A DNA stretch of 64,000 nt from an uncultured Clostridia bacterium. Lineage in GTDB: Bacteria; Bacillota; Clostridia; Monoglobales; Monoglobaceae. The stretch is taken from the NCBI GenBank assembly GCA_947625905.1, contig CANQQJ010000010.1:24701-88700 (forward strand), read 5' to 3'. Position 1 is the stretch's first letter. Every line of letters starts with the position of its first letter. Shown piece by piece: positions 54,794 through 63,716 of the stretch. A program made the position numbers and the translations under genes. The notes under the pieces are model-generated. The model was not told the origin of the DNA and made no database searches. It was given only the letters and a program-made list of their open reading frames with translations.

Positions 54794-55297
54794 TTACGAC
54801 GTGCTGCCGAAGCCTCCGTTGCGAACGCCGTCGGCGTCATCGTCGACGGTTATGCCGTATGGGGTGAATATTCCCTGTACAAATCCGTCGCCGCGTGCGA
54901 TTTTAACAGTCTTTCCCATATTTGTATCATTTGTTATTTTGATAAAAATATGCCCCTCGTTGTCGGAATTATAATAATCGCTGTCGATTATTCCGACCGT
55001 GTTGTTAAGCTGCAGTCTGAACTTAAAGCCGAGGCCGCTGCGAGGATAAAGGCAGAGGACCCATCCCTCATCAATACGCGCTCTTATGCCGGTGGGAACC
55101 GTCACTGTTTCGCCGGGAGCGAGCTCAAAGTCGAGCGTCGAGAAAAAATCGTATCCGGCGCTTCCTGACGTGGCACGCCGCGGCAGCATTATCTCGGAGT
55201 ATATTTCATCAATTTTTTCATCGCTCATGCCGAGACCGCTCATTGCCTCTCTGAACTGTTTTATGCTTACTTTTTCAAATTTAGCTATACCTTTCAT
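54794..55297 (-). CDS. dut: dUTP diphosphatase
   Basis: 167-aa trimeric dUTPase that removes dUTP and supplies dUMP. Motifs: AGYDFFS (I), PRSGLGFKF (II), GIIDSDYYN (III), RGDGFVQGIF (IV) and the C-terminal GGFGSTS (V). Start at ATG 55297 behind AGAGGTG; the frame extends 48 codons upstream into nrdG sequence and is not used. Downstream of nrdD and nrdG, making a deoxynucleotide supply group. Confidence 0.95.
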   Translation of the reverse strand: MKGIAKFEKVSIKQFREAMSGLGMSDEKIDEIYSEIMLPRRATSGSAGYDFFSTLDFELAPGETVTVPTGIRARIDEGWVLCLYPRSGLGFKFRLQLNNTVGIIDSDYYNSDNEGHIFIKITNDTNMGKTVKIARGDGFVQGIFTPYGITVDDDADGVRNGGFGSTS

Positions 55298-55307
55298 CTC
55301 GTCACCT

Positions 55308-55799
55308 CTATTCAGTGTGCAGAACAATGCAGCCGATCTCGCGTGTTTTTTTAACATCAATAACTCTTTGGTTCGGGCTGCCTTTCCAGAAAAGCTTCGG
55401 GTCGAAGGTCTCCCTAATAAACCTGCCGTCAACGATAACATCCAAATATTTTACAGCCGGCAGATCGCAGATCTCCTCATATGTGTATCCCGTATAGAGC
55501 CACTGTGTCTTGCTCGGATATTTTTCGCGTATCTCTTTTGCAAGCGCCGCTATATCATCGCGGTTCGCGCGATGGAGAGGATCGCCGCCGCTATATGTGA
55601 TGCCCGATATATAGTCCTTGTCAAGCTCGGCGAACAGCTCCTGTTTTTCGGTGTCGCCGAATGGCAGGCCGCCGTTTTCGTCCCAAGTGACCGGATTCTG
55701 ACAGCCGGGGCAGCCGTGCTCGCAGCCGGCCACCCAAAGCACGACTCTAAGACCGTCGCCGTTCAGCATATCGTCTTTTGTTATATTGTGATAACGCAT
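55308..55799 (-). CDS. nrdG: Anaerobic ribonucleotide reductase activating protein
   Basis: 163-aa radical-SAM enzyme that puts the glycyl radical on NrdD. Cluster motif CEHGCPGC (CX3CX2C) at about 31-38, then TYSGGDPLH. Its start follows the nrdD stop by 3 bases, so the pair is one operon. Confidence 0.96.
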   Translation of the reverse strand: MRYHNITKDDMLNGDGLRVVLWVAGCEHGCPGCQNPVTWDENGGLPFGDTEKQELFAELDKDYISGITYSGGDPLHRANRDDIAALAKEIREKYPSKTQWLYTGYTYEEICDLPAVKYLDVIVDGRFIRETFDPKLFWKGSPNQRVIDVKKTREIGCIVLHTE

Positions 55800-55802
55800 G
55801 TC

Positions 55803-57923
55803 CTACATACTTCTCCTGTCCCTGATTTCCGCCATCTTTGCGTCGTTCAGCCTTGTGTCGCCTTTAACTCTCGAATACGACAGATAGCCGTTCATGCGGT
55901 CAATCTTCGTCAGATTCTTGCTGCCGCACTTTGGGCAGACGTCCATCTCAAGCTCCTGATGTCCGCAGTCGTCACAGTAAGCCAGCGAGAGATTCACGCC
56001 TTCGTAGAAGCCCATATCCATCGCGCGGTGAATAAGCGTCTCGATAGCCTTTTTGTTGTAGTCGATGGGATACTTTACATATTGTATTTTGCCGCCGTTC
56101 ATCAGATCCCAGAAACGCTTTTCAAGGTCCTGCTTGCGGATGGGGCTTATGTCCTCCGTAACATGGCAGTGGAAACTGTTTGTCACATACTCTCTGTCGG
56201 ACACGTTTTCAACAATACCGAACTTCTTTCTGAACTGCTGTACCTGAAGGCCGCAGAGGCTTTCGGCCGGCGTTCCGTAGAGAGCATACAGATGTCCGTC
56301 CTCTTCTTTGAACTGAGCGACCTTCTCGTTGATATGCTCCATAACCTCGAGGGCGAATTGTCCGTCCTCGACCATTGATTTCTTGTTGTGGAGCTGCTGC
56401 AGCTCATTAAGCGCGGTAATGCCGAACGAAGCTGTGGCTGATTTGAGCAGAGGCTTGATCTTGTCACGGAAATTAAGATGTCCGCCGTAGAAACCTCCCT
56501 CACAGTACGCGAGAGGATTGGTTGATGCGCGCATCTCACCGAGATACTCATAGGTGCGTATATGCAGCCTTCTGATGAGTTCAAGATAATAATCGAGCAC
56601 CTCATAGAAATCCTTGCTCTCTTTTTTTGCCTTTGCGTATATCATAGGCAGATTGAGCGATACAGCGCCGATATTGAAACGTCCCACGAAAACGGGCTCG
56701 TCGTTCTCATCGGCGGGGTTCATGCCGCCTCTCTCATACCAAGGAGACAGAAACGCCCTGCAGCCCATGGGTGAAATAACTTTTTTGTATTTTTTATAAA
56801 TACTTGCGACATATCCTTCACCTGTAAGAGAGAGCCAGTCGGGATACATTGTTTTCGCAGAGCACTCAACTCCCGCGCGGAACACGTCCTCAAGCTCTTT
56901 GCCGGGACCGTGAAGCTCCTCGTCGTAAAGGAACACGATCTTGGGGAAGAGGACCGGCTTTTTGCACTCTTTTTTGCCCTGTCCGTTTTTGTGGACCTCA
57001 AGCAGAGCGATAGTCGCCATTTTTTCAAATTTGGCGGTGCCGAGGCCCGCGGTCACCGTGATAAACGGATAATCTCCGCGGCTTGAAGCAACGGTGTTGA
57101 ACTTGTATTCCCAGCCTTGGAAGCCCTGCTCAAAGTCGCGCTTAACGTCCTTCATCGTCTCTCTCTCGGCGACTTCCTCGGAAATTCCCAAGCTCAGATA
57201 GCGGGCTTTGTTTTTCTTGTATGTCTTTTCGGCGTAAGGCGCCAGTATCTTGTCAACCTCGGGTACGGTGAAACCGCCGTACTGCTGGCTTGCGGCCGAC
57301 AAAACTATATCGCCGATAACATCGAACGCCACACCCAAAGTCTTTGGCTCGTTGTACCAGAGATTGCCCATTTCAAAGCCGCCGGTTAAAACGCTTTTAA
57401 CGTCAAAGAGACAGCAGTTCATGGTGTCGCGCCTTGCCGACATATCATGGACATAAATGTAACCGTCTCTGCATGCCTGCAGTTCCTCGACCGTCATGAA
57501 GAATTTCTGATACAGCTCTTTGTTAAGCTGATTGAATATAAGCGAGCGCTTTGTAGAAACCAAAGCCGAGTCGGAATTTGAGTTCTCCTTGTCGCCGATA
57601 TACATGATCGCCTGACTCTTCTGATATACCTCGTCAAGCATATGAACAAAATCCTGTTTGTAATTGCGATAGTCGCGGTAGCTTTTCGCGACGATAGGAT
57701 TAACCAAATCGAGGGCGCCCTCAACTATATTGTGCATCTCGGCAATATGTATCTCGTCTTTTCCCATATTGAAAACACGGTTGTCCACAAACGAGCAGAT
57801 ATTGTTAAGGTCCTCAGGAGTAAAGGTTATCAGGGCGCGGTCAGCGGACTTGGTGACCGCGGTAACAACCTTTTGAACATTATAATCTTCTTTCGTACCG
57901 TCTTTTTTTATAATTTTTATCAT
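55803..57923 (-). CDS. nrdD: Anaerobic ribonucleoside-triphosphate reductase (class III)
   Basis: 706-aa glycyl-radical enzyme reducing NTPs to dNTPs without oxygen. N-terminal ATP-cone (about 1-95), catalytic barrel, C-terminal zinc site CDDCGH...CPKCG and glycyl-radical loop RMNGYLSYSR. The ATP-cone implies allosteric control by ATP/dATP. Start at ATG 57923, 8 bases after GGGAG; the GTG at 57932 overlaps that site. Upstream is a paired NrdR-like operator. Confidence 0.96.
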   Translation of the reverse strand: MIKIIKKDGTKEDYNVQKVVTAVTKSADRALITFTPEDLNNICSFVDNRVFNMGKDEIHIAEMHNIVEGALDLVNPIVAKSYRDYRNYKQDFVHMLDEVYQKSQAIMYIGDKENSNSDSALVSTKRSLIFNQLNKELYQKFFMTVEELQACRDGYIYVHDMSARRDTMNCCLFDVKSVLTGGFEMGNLWYNEPKTLGVAFDVIGDIVLSAASQQYGGFTVPEVDKILAPYAEKTYKKNKARYLSLGISEEVAERETMKDVKRDFEQGFQGWEYKFNTVASSRGDYPFITVTAGLGTAKFEKMATIALLEVHKNGQGKKECKKPVLFPKIVFLYDEELHGPGKELEDVFRAGVECSAKTMYPDWLSLTGEGYVASIYKKYKKVISPMGCRAFLSPWYERGGMNPADENDEPVFVGRFNIGAVSLNLPMIYAKAKKESKDFYEVLDYYLELIRRLHIRTYEYLGEMRASTNPLAYCEGGFYGGHLNFRDKIKPLLKSATASFGITALNELQQLHNKKSMVEDGQFALEVMEHINEKVAQFKEEDGHLYALYGTPAESLCGLQVQQFRKKFGIVENVSDREYVTNSFHCHVTEDISPIRKQDLEKRFWDLMNGGKIQYVKYPIDYNKKAIETLIHRAMDMGFYEGVNLSLAYCDDCGHQELEMDVCPKCGSKNLTKIDRMNGYLSYSRVKGDTRLNDAKMAEIRDRRSM

Positions 57924-57984
57924 TTCGCACACTCCCGTTTTTATAAAATAAAGTTATGCCGACGCTAAATTCTCAACACACAAA

Positions 57985-58032
57985 CCACTACATTCGGGGT
58001 TGTGATTGGTGCGCCGATACAACATATAGTAT
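57985..58032. promoter_or_regulatory. Tandem NrdR-box-like operator
   Basis: Box 2 at 58017-58032 reads ATACAACATATAGTAT, or ATACTATATGTTGTAT on the gene strand, close to the NrdR consensus ACACwATATATwGTGT. A weaker box 1 is at 57985-58000. Their starts are 32 bases apart, the spacing known for cooperative NrdR binding. Only box 2 is strong. Confidence 0.5.
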
Positions 58033-58271
58033 ATTAACACACTGTTTTATAAAAATCAACACCATTAATATTCAAAGTTTTACAGAGCCGCCGCGCCGAA
58101 AACAGCGTGTATACGGCTCATATAAGGCTTTGACCGAAAATATTGTAATATTTTGTAACCGATTTTTAAAATCAACGTGTATAAAAAATTATAGCATAAC
58201 GATTTTTTCAAAACAAGAGAAATTTCAAAATTGATAAAATTAGAATAAACAGTTAAAAATCAAACTGACGC
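58033..58271. other. AT-rich intergenic stretch
   Basis: Rest of the 460-bp gap between nrdD and the P-type ATPase gene. Very AT-rich, with no open frame or RNA fold that I can support. Confidence 0.4.
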
Positions 58272-58300
58272 TTGATTTTTTTTTAAAACTGTTGTATAAT
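58272..58300 (+). promoter_or_regulatory. Promoter of the P-type ATPase gene
   Basis: TTGATT (58272-58277), 17-base spacer, TATAAT (58295-58300). Transcripts would carry a leader of about 75 bases. Confidence 0.65.
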
Positions 58301-58316
58301 ATATTAATATCATCAA

Positions 58317-58363
58317 GTGCGCGCCGTCGCGGCCAACGCGCCCTATTAAACAGCGGTTCGCAC
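58317..58363 (+). promoter_or_regulatory. GC-rich structured leader before the P-type ATPase
   Basis: GTGCG (58317-58321) pairs with CGCAC (58359-58363) and encloses a GC-rich segment that can form further stems. It ends just before GGAGG (58366-58370). It stands out from the AT-rich surroundings, but I could not match it to the Mn, NiCo, fluoride or guanidine riboswitches. Confidence 0.35.
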
Positions 58364-58383
58364 ATGGAGGAAATACAGGACTT

Positions 58384-60741
58384 ATGGAAAACACAGAAAA
58401 TCTGCCGGCTGTAATTGAGAATTGTAACGGCCTTGATCCCGACGAGGTCAGGCAACGCGTCGCGGATGGCAAAGTAAATACATCAGCCGGAACCTCGACC
58501 AGATCATATAAAGATATAGTGCGCGACAACGTTTTCACGTATTTTAACTTAATATTCGCTGTACTTGCGGTGCTGCTTATTCTGGTAGGTTCTTTCAGGA
58601 ACCTGACCTTTATGATTGTTATTTTCTTTAATACGATTATAGGTATTATTCAAGAGATACGCTCAAAACGCGCACTTGACAGTCTGAAGATCATCAGTGA
58701 CCCGAAGGCCACTGTTATCAGATCCGGCTCGGAGCATGTTGTTCCTATCAACGAGCTGGTGCTTGACGACCTTATCGTGCTGACCGCGGGAAACCAGATC
58801 CCCGCTGACGCGGTTGTTATTTCGGGTTCGATCAATGTCAATGAGTCTCTCATCACGGGCGAGTCCGATGAAGTTAAAAAGCTCAGCGGATACGAACTGC
58901 TGAGCGGAAGTTTTGTCGTTTCGGGAAAATGCCTGGCAAAGCTCACCAAAGTCGGTGAGGATTCGTATGTTTCAAAACTGACAAAAAAAGCCACCGACGA
59001 CAACAGAGAAGAAGAGTCAGAGATGATAAGGGCTCTTGACAAGCTTGTAAAAATTGTCGGCGTTATTATCATACCTATTGGTCTCACGCTGCTTATTCAG
59101 CAGATGTTTATCGACCACGCGGGTTTCCGCGACAGCGTGACGGGCATGGTCGCCGCGGTTATCGGCATGATACCGGAGGGACTTTATCTTCTGGCAAGCG
59201 TCGCGATGGTAGTCAGCATAATGCGTCTGGCGCGCCAAAAGGTTTTGGTGCGAAGCATGAAGTGTATCGAAACGCTTGCCCGCGTTGATGTGCTTTGCGT
59301 GGATAAAACCGGAACCATCACCGAAAACACCATGAACGTCAGCAAGCTTGTCACGGTTGACGGAAATGACAAAAGCAGCGTTGAAACGCTCATATCTGCA
59401 ATGGTTTCGGCAATGGACACCGACAACATCACCATGGCCGCGTTTAAAAAATATTTCACTAAAAAATCAGACGTCAAACCCGCTAAGATATGTCCGTTCT
59501 CGTCAAAATACAAATACAGCGGATGCGTTATAGGAGGCCGCGGATATGTCCTCGGCGCGCCAGAGTTTGTGCTCCGCGAATCGTTTGAAACGCACAAAAA
59601 AACGGTTGAGAAATATTCCGCAAAGGGATACAGAGTGCTGGTGTTCGCCGAATATAAGGGCGAGCCCGACGGAAACGAACTTACCGAAAAGGCTGAGCCT
59701 CTGGGTTTTGTGCTGCTCGAAAACCCGATCCGCCCCGCGGCGAAGGAAACGTTCAAATACTTTTCGGAGCAGGGTGTTCAGATAAAAGTCATCTCCGGAG
59801 ATAATCCCGCCACGGTCTCAAGAGTCGCCGCGGAAGCCGGGATCGAAGGCGCCGAAAGCTATATTGACGCGTCAAAATTGACCTCTGATCAGGCGATACT
59901 CGACGCGTGCACAAAATACAATGTATTCGGCAGAGTTGTGCCCGAACAAAAACGGCAGTTTGTTTTGGCGCTCAAAGCGCTCGGAAAGACTGTCGGCATG
60001 ACCGGAGACGGAGTGAACGACGTTTTGGCGCTTAAAGAAGCAAACTGCAGCATCGCCATGGCCTCGGGCAGCGACGCGGCGTCTCAGGTGTCGCAGCTCG
60101 TTCTGGTCGATTCCGACTTTTCAAAAATGCCCTCGGTTGTAGCAGAAGGAAGAAGAGTGGTAAACAACGTCCAGCGCACTGCGGGCATGTTTCTCGTGAA
60201 AAACATTTTCTCGCTGCTTCTTGCGATATTTTCTGTTGTTGTGGCCTGCGGCTATCCGATGGAACCGTCGCAGGTGTCGCTTTTGGCGCTGTTCACTATC
60301 GGAACGCCGGCGTTTTTCCTGTCTCTTGAGCCCAACAGGAACTTGATCAAAGGCCGTTTCCTTATAAACGTGTTTAAAAAAGCGATCCCCGCGGGTCTCA
60401 CGGACTTTATTGTGGTGGCGGGCTTGGTCGTGTTCGGAAAGGTTTTCGGCGTGGACGACGTGAGCATATCCACGGCCTCGACAATTCTGGTATCGCTTGT
60501 CGGCTTTATGGTGCTCTATCATATTTCAAAACCGATGAACACGTTCCACATTATCCTGCTGTCTTCCATGATAGCGGGCTGGCTCGGCTGCTCGATATTC
60601 TTAAACGACTTATTCGCCATGACCTTAATGAGCCCGCGCTGCATTTTGATACTTGCCGTTTTCCTGCTTGCCACGGACCCTCTGCTTAGAGGCCTCCGCG
60701 TTGCTATTGAGTTCATTTTTGACAAAATTTTTAAAAATTAA
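58384..60741 (+). CDS. Cation-transporting P-type ATPase, CtpE-like
   Basis: 785-aa membrane pump. Actuator TGESDEV, PEGL in helix 4 (GMIPEGLYLL), phosphorylation site DKTGTITEN, and hinge MTGDGVNDVLALK; 10 membrane helices expected. The PEGL motif and short N-terminus are those of CtpE-like ATPases; mycobacterial CtpE takes up calcium, so Ca2+ or another divalent ion is the best guess. No N-terminal heavy-metal domain. Start has AGGA 3 bases and GGAGG 13 bases upstream, both imperfectly spaced. Confidence 0.9.
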   Translation: MENTENLPAVIENCNGLDPDEVRQRVADGKVNTSAGTSTRSYKDIVRDNVFTYFNLIFAVLAVLLILVGSFRNLTFMIVIFFNTIIGIIQEIRSKRALDSLKIISDPKATVIRSGSEHVVPINELVLDDLIVLTAGNQIPADAVVISGSINVNESLITGESDEVKKLSGYELLSGSFVVSGKCLAKLTKVGEDSYVSKLTKKATDDNREEESEMIRALDKLVKIVGVIIIPIGLTLLIQQMFIDHAGFRDSVTGMVAAVIGMIPEGLYLLASVAMVVSIMRLARQKVLVRSMKCIETLARVDVLCVDKTGTITENTMNVSKLVTVDGNDKSSVETLISAMVSAMDTDNITMAAFKKYFTKKSDVKPAKICPFSSKYKYSGCVIGGRGYVLGAPEFVLRESFETHKKTVEKYSAKGYRVLVFAEYKGEPDGNELTEKAEPLGFVLLENPIRPAAKETFKYFSEQGVQIKVISGDNPATVSRVAAEAGIEGAESYIDASKLTSDQAILDACTKYNVFGRVVPEQKRQFVLALKALGKTVGMTGDGVNDVLALKEANCSIAMASGSDAASQVSQLVLVDSDFSKMPSVVAEGRRVVNNVQRTAGMFLVKNIFSLLLAIFSVVVACGYPMEPSQVSLLALFTIGTPAFFLSLEPNRNLIKGRFLINVFKKAIPAGLTDFIVVAGLVVFGKVFGVDDVSISTASTILVSLVGFMVLYHISKPMNTFHIILLSSMIAGWLGCSIFLNDLFAMTLMSPRCILILAVFLLATDPLLRGLRVAIEFIFDKIFKN

Positions 60742-60760
60742 TAAAAGTTAAAATTTTCTA

Positions 60761-60788
60761 TTGACAAATGATTTATATGTGCTATAAT
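60761..60788 (+). promoter_or_regulatory. Promoter of cysK
   Basis: TTGACA (60761-60766), 16-base spacer, TATAAT (60783-60788). The leader is about 60 bases; no T-box or S-box is visible. Confidence 0.75.
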
Positions 60789-60855
60789 ACTATTATACAG
60801 CAAAACATACTAAACATATAGGATATGTTGATTTTATGAAAAGAGGTTAAGTAAA

Positions 60856-61785
60856 ATGTCAAAAATCTACACAAAAATCACTGACCTGATCGGAAATACT
60901 CCGCTTTTGGAGCTCTCAAATTTTGAGCAAAAGAACGGGCTTGAGGCAAAAATAATCGGCAAGCTCGAATATTTCAATCCAGCGGGCTCGGTCAAGGACA
61001 GGATAGCCAAAGCCATGATAGAAGAGGCGGAGGAATCGGGAAAGCTGAAACCCGACTCGGTTATAATCGAGCCGACGTCCGGCAACACGGGAATAGGCCT
61101 TGCCTCGGCCGCGACAGCCAAAGGCTACAGAATAATCATCACGATGCCCGAAACCATGAGCTTGGAGCGCCGCAATCTGCTCAAGGCCTACGGCGCCGAG
61201 CTGGTGCTCACCGAAGGCAGCAAGGGCATGAAGGGCGCTATCCAAAAGGCGGAGGAGCTTGCGAAAGAGATCTCCAACAGCTTTATACCCGGGCAGTTCA
61301 CAAATCCCGCCAATCCCGCCTGCCATAAAGCGACGACCGGCCCCGAGATCTGGAACGATACCGACGGCGATATCGACATATTTGTTTCGGGAGTCGGAAC
61401 CGGCGGCACGATCTCAGGCATCGGCGAATACTTAAAATCAAAAAATCCGAATATCAAAGTAGTCGCGGTTGAGCCCGCGTCCTCACCCGTGCTTTCGACG
61501 GGCAAGAGCGGTCCGCACAAAATCCAGGGCATCGGCGCGGGATTCGTTCCTGAGACCCTCAACACCGAGATTTATGACGAGATTATAACCGTCACAAACG
61601 AAAACGCCTTAAAAACCGGCAAGGATGTTGCCCGCGCCGAAGGCATGCTGGTGGGCATATCCTCAGGCGCCGCTGTATGGGCCGCGGCCGAGCTCGCCAA
61701 AAGGCTCGAAAACAAAGGCAAAACAATCGTGGCCCTGCTCCCCGACACCGGCGAGCGATATCTCTCAACAACGATGTATGACTAA
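60856..61785 (+). CDS. cysK: Cysteine synthase A
   Basis: 309-aa PLP enzyme making cysteine from O-acetylserine and sulfide. PLP lysine in AGSVKDRIA (about residue 43), [10 protein letters not shown] substrate loop, GTGGTISG phosphate loop. Its substrate comes from CysE, encoded 18 kb away. AGAGG precedes the ATG; a terminator follows. Confidence 0.97.
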   Translation: MSKIYTKITDLIGNTPLLELSNFEQKNGLEAKIIGKLEYFNPAGSVKDRIAKAMIEEAEESGKLKPDSVIIEPTSGNTGIGLASAATAKGYRIIITMPETMSLERRNLLKAYGAELVLTEGSKGMKGAIQKAEELAKEISNSFIPGQFTNPANPACHKATTGPEIWNDTDGDIDIFVSGVGTGGTISGIGEYLKSKNPNIKVVAVEPASSPVLSTGKSGPHKIQGIGAGFVPETLNTEIYDEIITVTNENALKTGKDVARAEGMLVGISSGAAVWAAAELAKRLENKGKTIVALLPDTGERYLSTTMYD

Positions 61786-61804
61786 AACTCAATAATCTAA
61801 CCCA

Positions 61805-61845
61805 ACGGCACGAACCCGCAAAGCGTGGCACGTGCTGTTTTTTTT
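61805..61845 (+). terminator. Terminator of cysK
   Basis: ACGGCACG pairs with CGTGCTGT (one G.U pair) across an 18-base loop, followed by a run of nine T. Confidence 0.75.
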
Positions 61846-61863
61846 ATTAAGTTCCACGTATGT

Positions 61864-61892
61864 TTGCAATTCAAAAACCAATGTGCTATACT
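61864..61892 (+). promoter_or_regulatory. Promoter of the two-component operon
   Basis: TTGCAA (61864-61869), 17-base spacer, TATACT (61887-61892) with an extended TG ahead of the -10. Confidence 0.65.
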
Positions 61893-61933
61893 GTCTATAG
61901 ATAAAAAATTAATTTAAAAGCGGGAAGGATATT

Positions 61934-62608
61934 ATGAAATTACTTTTGGTTGAAGATGATTTAAGTTTAATAAACGGACTTTCATTCGCCTTAAAGAAAC
62001 AAGGCTTTGATTTAGACATAGTACGCACAAGCAAAGAAACGTCGGCTATTTTCGCAGACGGAAAATACGACTTAGTTATTTTAGACGTCTCGCTTCCCGA
62101 CGGAAACGGCTTTGATTTATGCAGGACGATTCGCCAAAAATCAAAAGTGCCGATCATATTTTTAACAGCCGCGGACGAGGAAACAGATATTACAATGGGC
62201 CTTGACATCGGCGGCGACGATTATATCACAAAGCCCTTTAAGCTGTCGGTACTGATTTCGAGGATAAATGCGATACTTCGCAGAAGCGGCGGCTTTAAAA
62301 ATGATGCGGTGCTTACCTCAAACGGAATAACCGTAAAGCTGCTCTCGGGCGATGTATATAAAAACAGAGCGCGAATAAATTTGACGGCGGGTGAATATAA
62401 GCTGCTTTGTATGTTTATGAAAAATCCCGATATTGTCTTATCATCCGACCGAATACTCGGAAAGCTCTGGGACTGCGACGAAAAATTTGTGGACAGCAAC
62501 ACGCTCACGGTATATATCCGCCGTCTGAGAACAAAGATAGAGGATGATCCGAGCGCACCTAAAATGATCGTTACCGTTCGCGGTTTGGGGTATAAATGGA
62601 GCGTGTAA
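61934..62608 (+). CDS. OmpR-family response regulator
   Basis: 224 aa. Receiver domain (1-115) with acidic DD near 9-10, phospho-Asp in VILDVSLPDG (about 52) and Lys in ITKPFKL (about 101); C-terminal winged helix (about 130-222) ending GYKW. Located before a short histidine kinase and an ABC transporter gene, the layout of BceRS-AB peptide-antibiotic modules. Confidence 0.95.
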   Translation: MKLLLVEDDLSLINGLSFALKKQGFDLDIVRTSKETSAIFADGKYDLVILDVSLPDGNGFDLCRTIRQKSKVPIIFLTAADEETDITMGLDIGGDDYITKPFKLSVLISRINAILRRSGGFKNDAVLTSNGITVKLLSGDVYKNRARINLTAGEYKLLCMFMKNPDIVLSSDRILGKLWDCDEKFVDSNTLTVYIRRLRTKIEDDPSAPKMIVTVRGLGYKWSV

Positions 62609-62609
62609 T

Positions 62610-63644
62610 ATGAAAATATTGACGAACAGAAAAACCAAATCCCTTTTTGCCGCGATATTGTTTTGCGTTTTTGTTTTCGCGCTCGTTTCCGCGCTTTTGA
62701 TGATTTTCGACGTTAAGAACGCAGCAGCGTATATTTTTGCTGCCGCGCTGATTGCGTTTGTGGCGGTGCTGGTAAATATATACATATATTTCCACAATCA
62801 GAATAAAACTTTAGAAGCTGCCGAAAAACAAATTGCGGAATATATTTCCGGCGACCGCAGCGCACGAATCGAATGTGACGACGAGGGTGAGCTCAACAAG
62901 CTGTTTCATAAAATCAATTCGCTTGCTTCCGTATTGAACGCACACGCAGAAAATGAAACGAGGTCAAAGGAATTTCTGAAAAATACCATATCGGATATTT
63001 CACATCAGCTGAAAACTCCTCTCGCGGCGCTCAACATCTATAACGACATTATCCAAGATGAAACGGAAAATACCGAAATAAAGGAATTTACCGAGCTCAC
63101 CGACCGGGAGCTTGACCGAATTGAAACACTTGTTCAAAATCTTTTAAAAATAACCAAGCTTGACGCCGGAACGATACAAATAGAGAAAAAAGATGAAAAT
63201 ATGTCGGAGATGATGAACGATATAAAAAATCATTTTATGTTCCGCGCAAGCCGTGAGGGAAAGCAAATCGGCATATCGGGAGACGACACGGTCACATTGC
63301 CGTGCGACAAAAACTGGCTAGTTCAGGCGATAGAAAATATCGTCAAAAACGCGCTCGATCACACGGTACAAGGCGGACAAATAGATATCGAATGGAATCA
63401 TCTTCCGTCAGTTTTGCAAATCACCGTAAAGGATAACGGCAGCGGTATTCACCCGGAGGATATACACCACATTTTCAAACGCTTTTACCGCAGCCGTTTC
63501 TCAAAGGACACGCAGGGTATCGGTTTGGGGCTTCCGCTTGCGAAAGCGATTATCGAAGCGCATAACGGCAGTATTGAGGTTGACAGCGAAATCGGCAAGG
63601 GAACAGTATTTATTATAAATTTTTTAATTCCTACAAAATTGTAG
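62610..63644 (+). CDS. Sensor histidine kinase, intramembrane-sensing layout
   Basis: 344 aa. Two close N-terminal helices (about 12-33 and 38-60) with almost no outer loop, a HAMP-like region, H-box SHQLKTPLAAL with phospho-His near residue 134, N-box ENIVKNALDH and G-boxes DNGSGIHPED and GIGLGLPLAKA. Lack of an outer sensor domain fits kinases that sense through a partner transporter. Starts one base after the response-regulator stop. Confidence 0.93.
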   Translation: MKILTNRKTKSLFAAILFCVFVFALVSALLMIFDVKNAAAYIFAAALIAFVAVLVNIYIYFHNQNKTLEAAEKQIAEYISGDRSARIECDDEGELNKLFHKINSLASVLNAHAENETRSKEFLKNTISDISHQLKTPLAALNIYNDIIQDETENTEIKEFTELTDRELDRIETLVQNLLKITKLDAGTIQIEKKDENMSEMMNDIKNHFMFRASREGKQIGISGDDTVTLPCDKNWLVQAIENIVKNALDHTVQGGQIDIEWNHLPSVLQITVKDNGSGIHPEDIHHIFKRFYRSRFSKDTQGIGLGLPLAKAIIEAHNGSIEVDSEIGKGTVFIINFLIPTKL

Positions 63645-63645
63645 G
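63630..63645. promoter_or_regulatory. BceR-like operator
   Basis: CCTACA-AAAT-TGTAGG, a perfect inverted repeat close to the TNACA-N4-TGTAA site of BceR-type regulators. It overlaps the kinase stop codon and lies about 70 bases before the ABC transporter start, where such sites normally occur. Confidence 0.55.
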
Positions 63646-63679
63646 CTAAAATTCATCTCTCAGTAGGATTTCGGTGTTA

Positions 63680-63703
63680 TTCTGTTATTATACAATAACA
63701 GAA
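63680..63703. promoter_or_regulatory. Perfect inverted repeat before the ABC transporter
   Basis: TTCTGTTATT-ATAC-AATAACAGAA, 10-bp arms, ending just before the ribosome site AGAGGTG and covering a possible -10 (TATTAT or TACAAT). Either an operator or an RNA hairpin masking the ribosome site. Confidence 0.55.
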
Positions 63704-63716
63704 AGAGGTGTTTTAT

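Noticed and set aside
58317..58363. Known metal riboswitch
   Set aside because: Conserved cores of the yybP-ykoY, NiCo and fluoride classes are absent.
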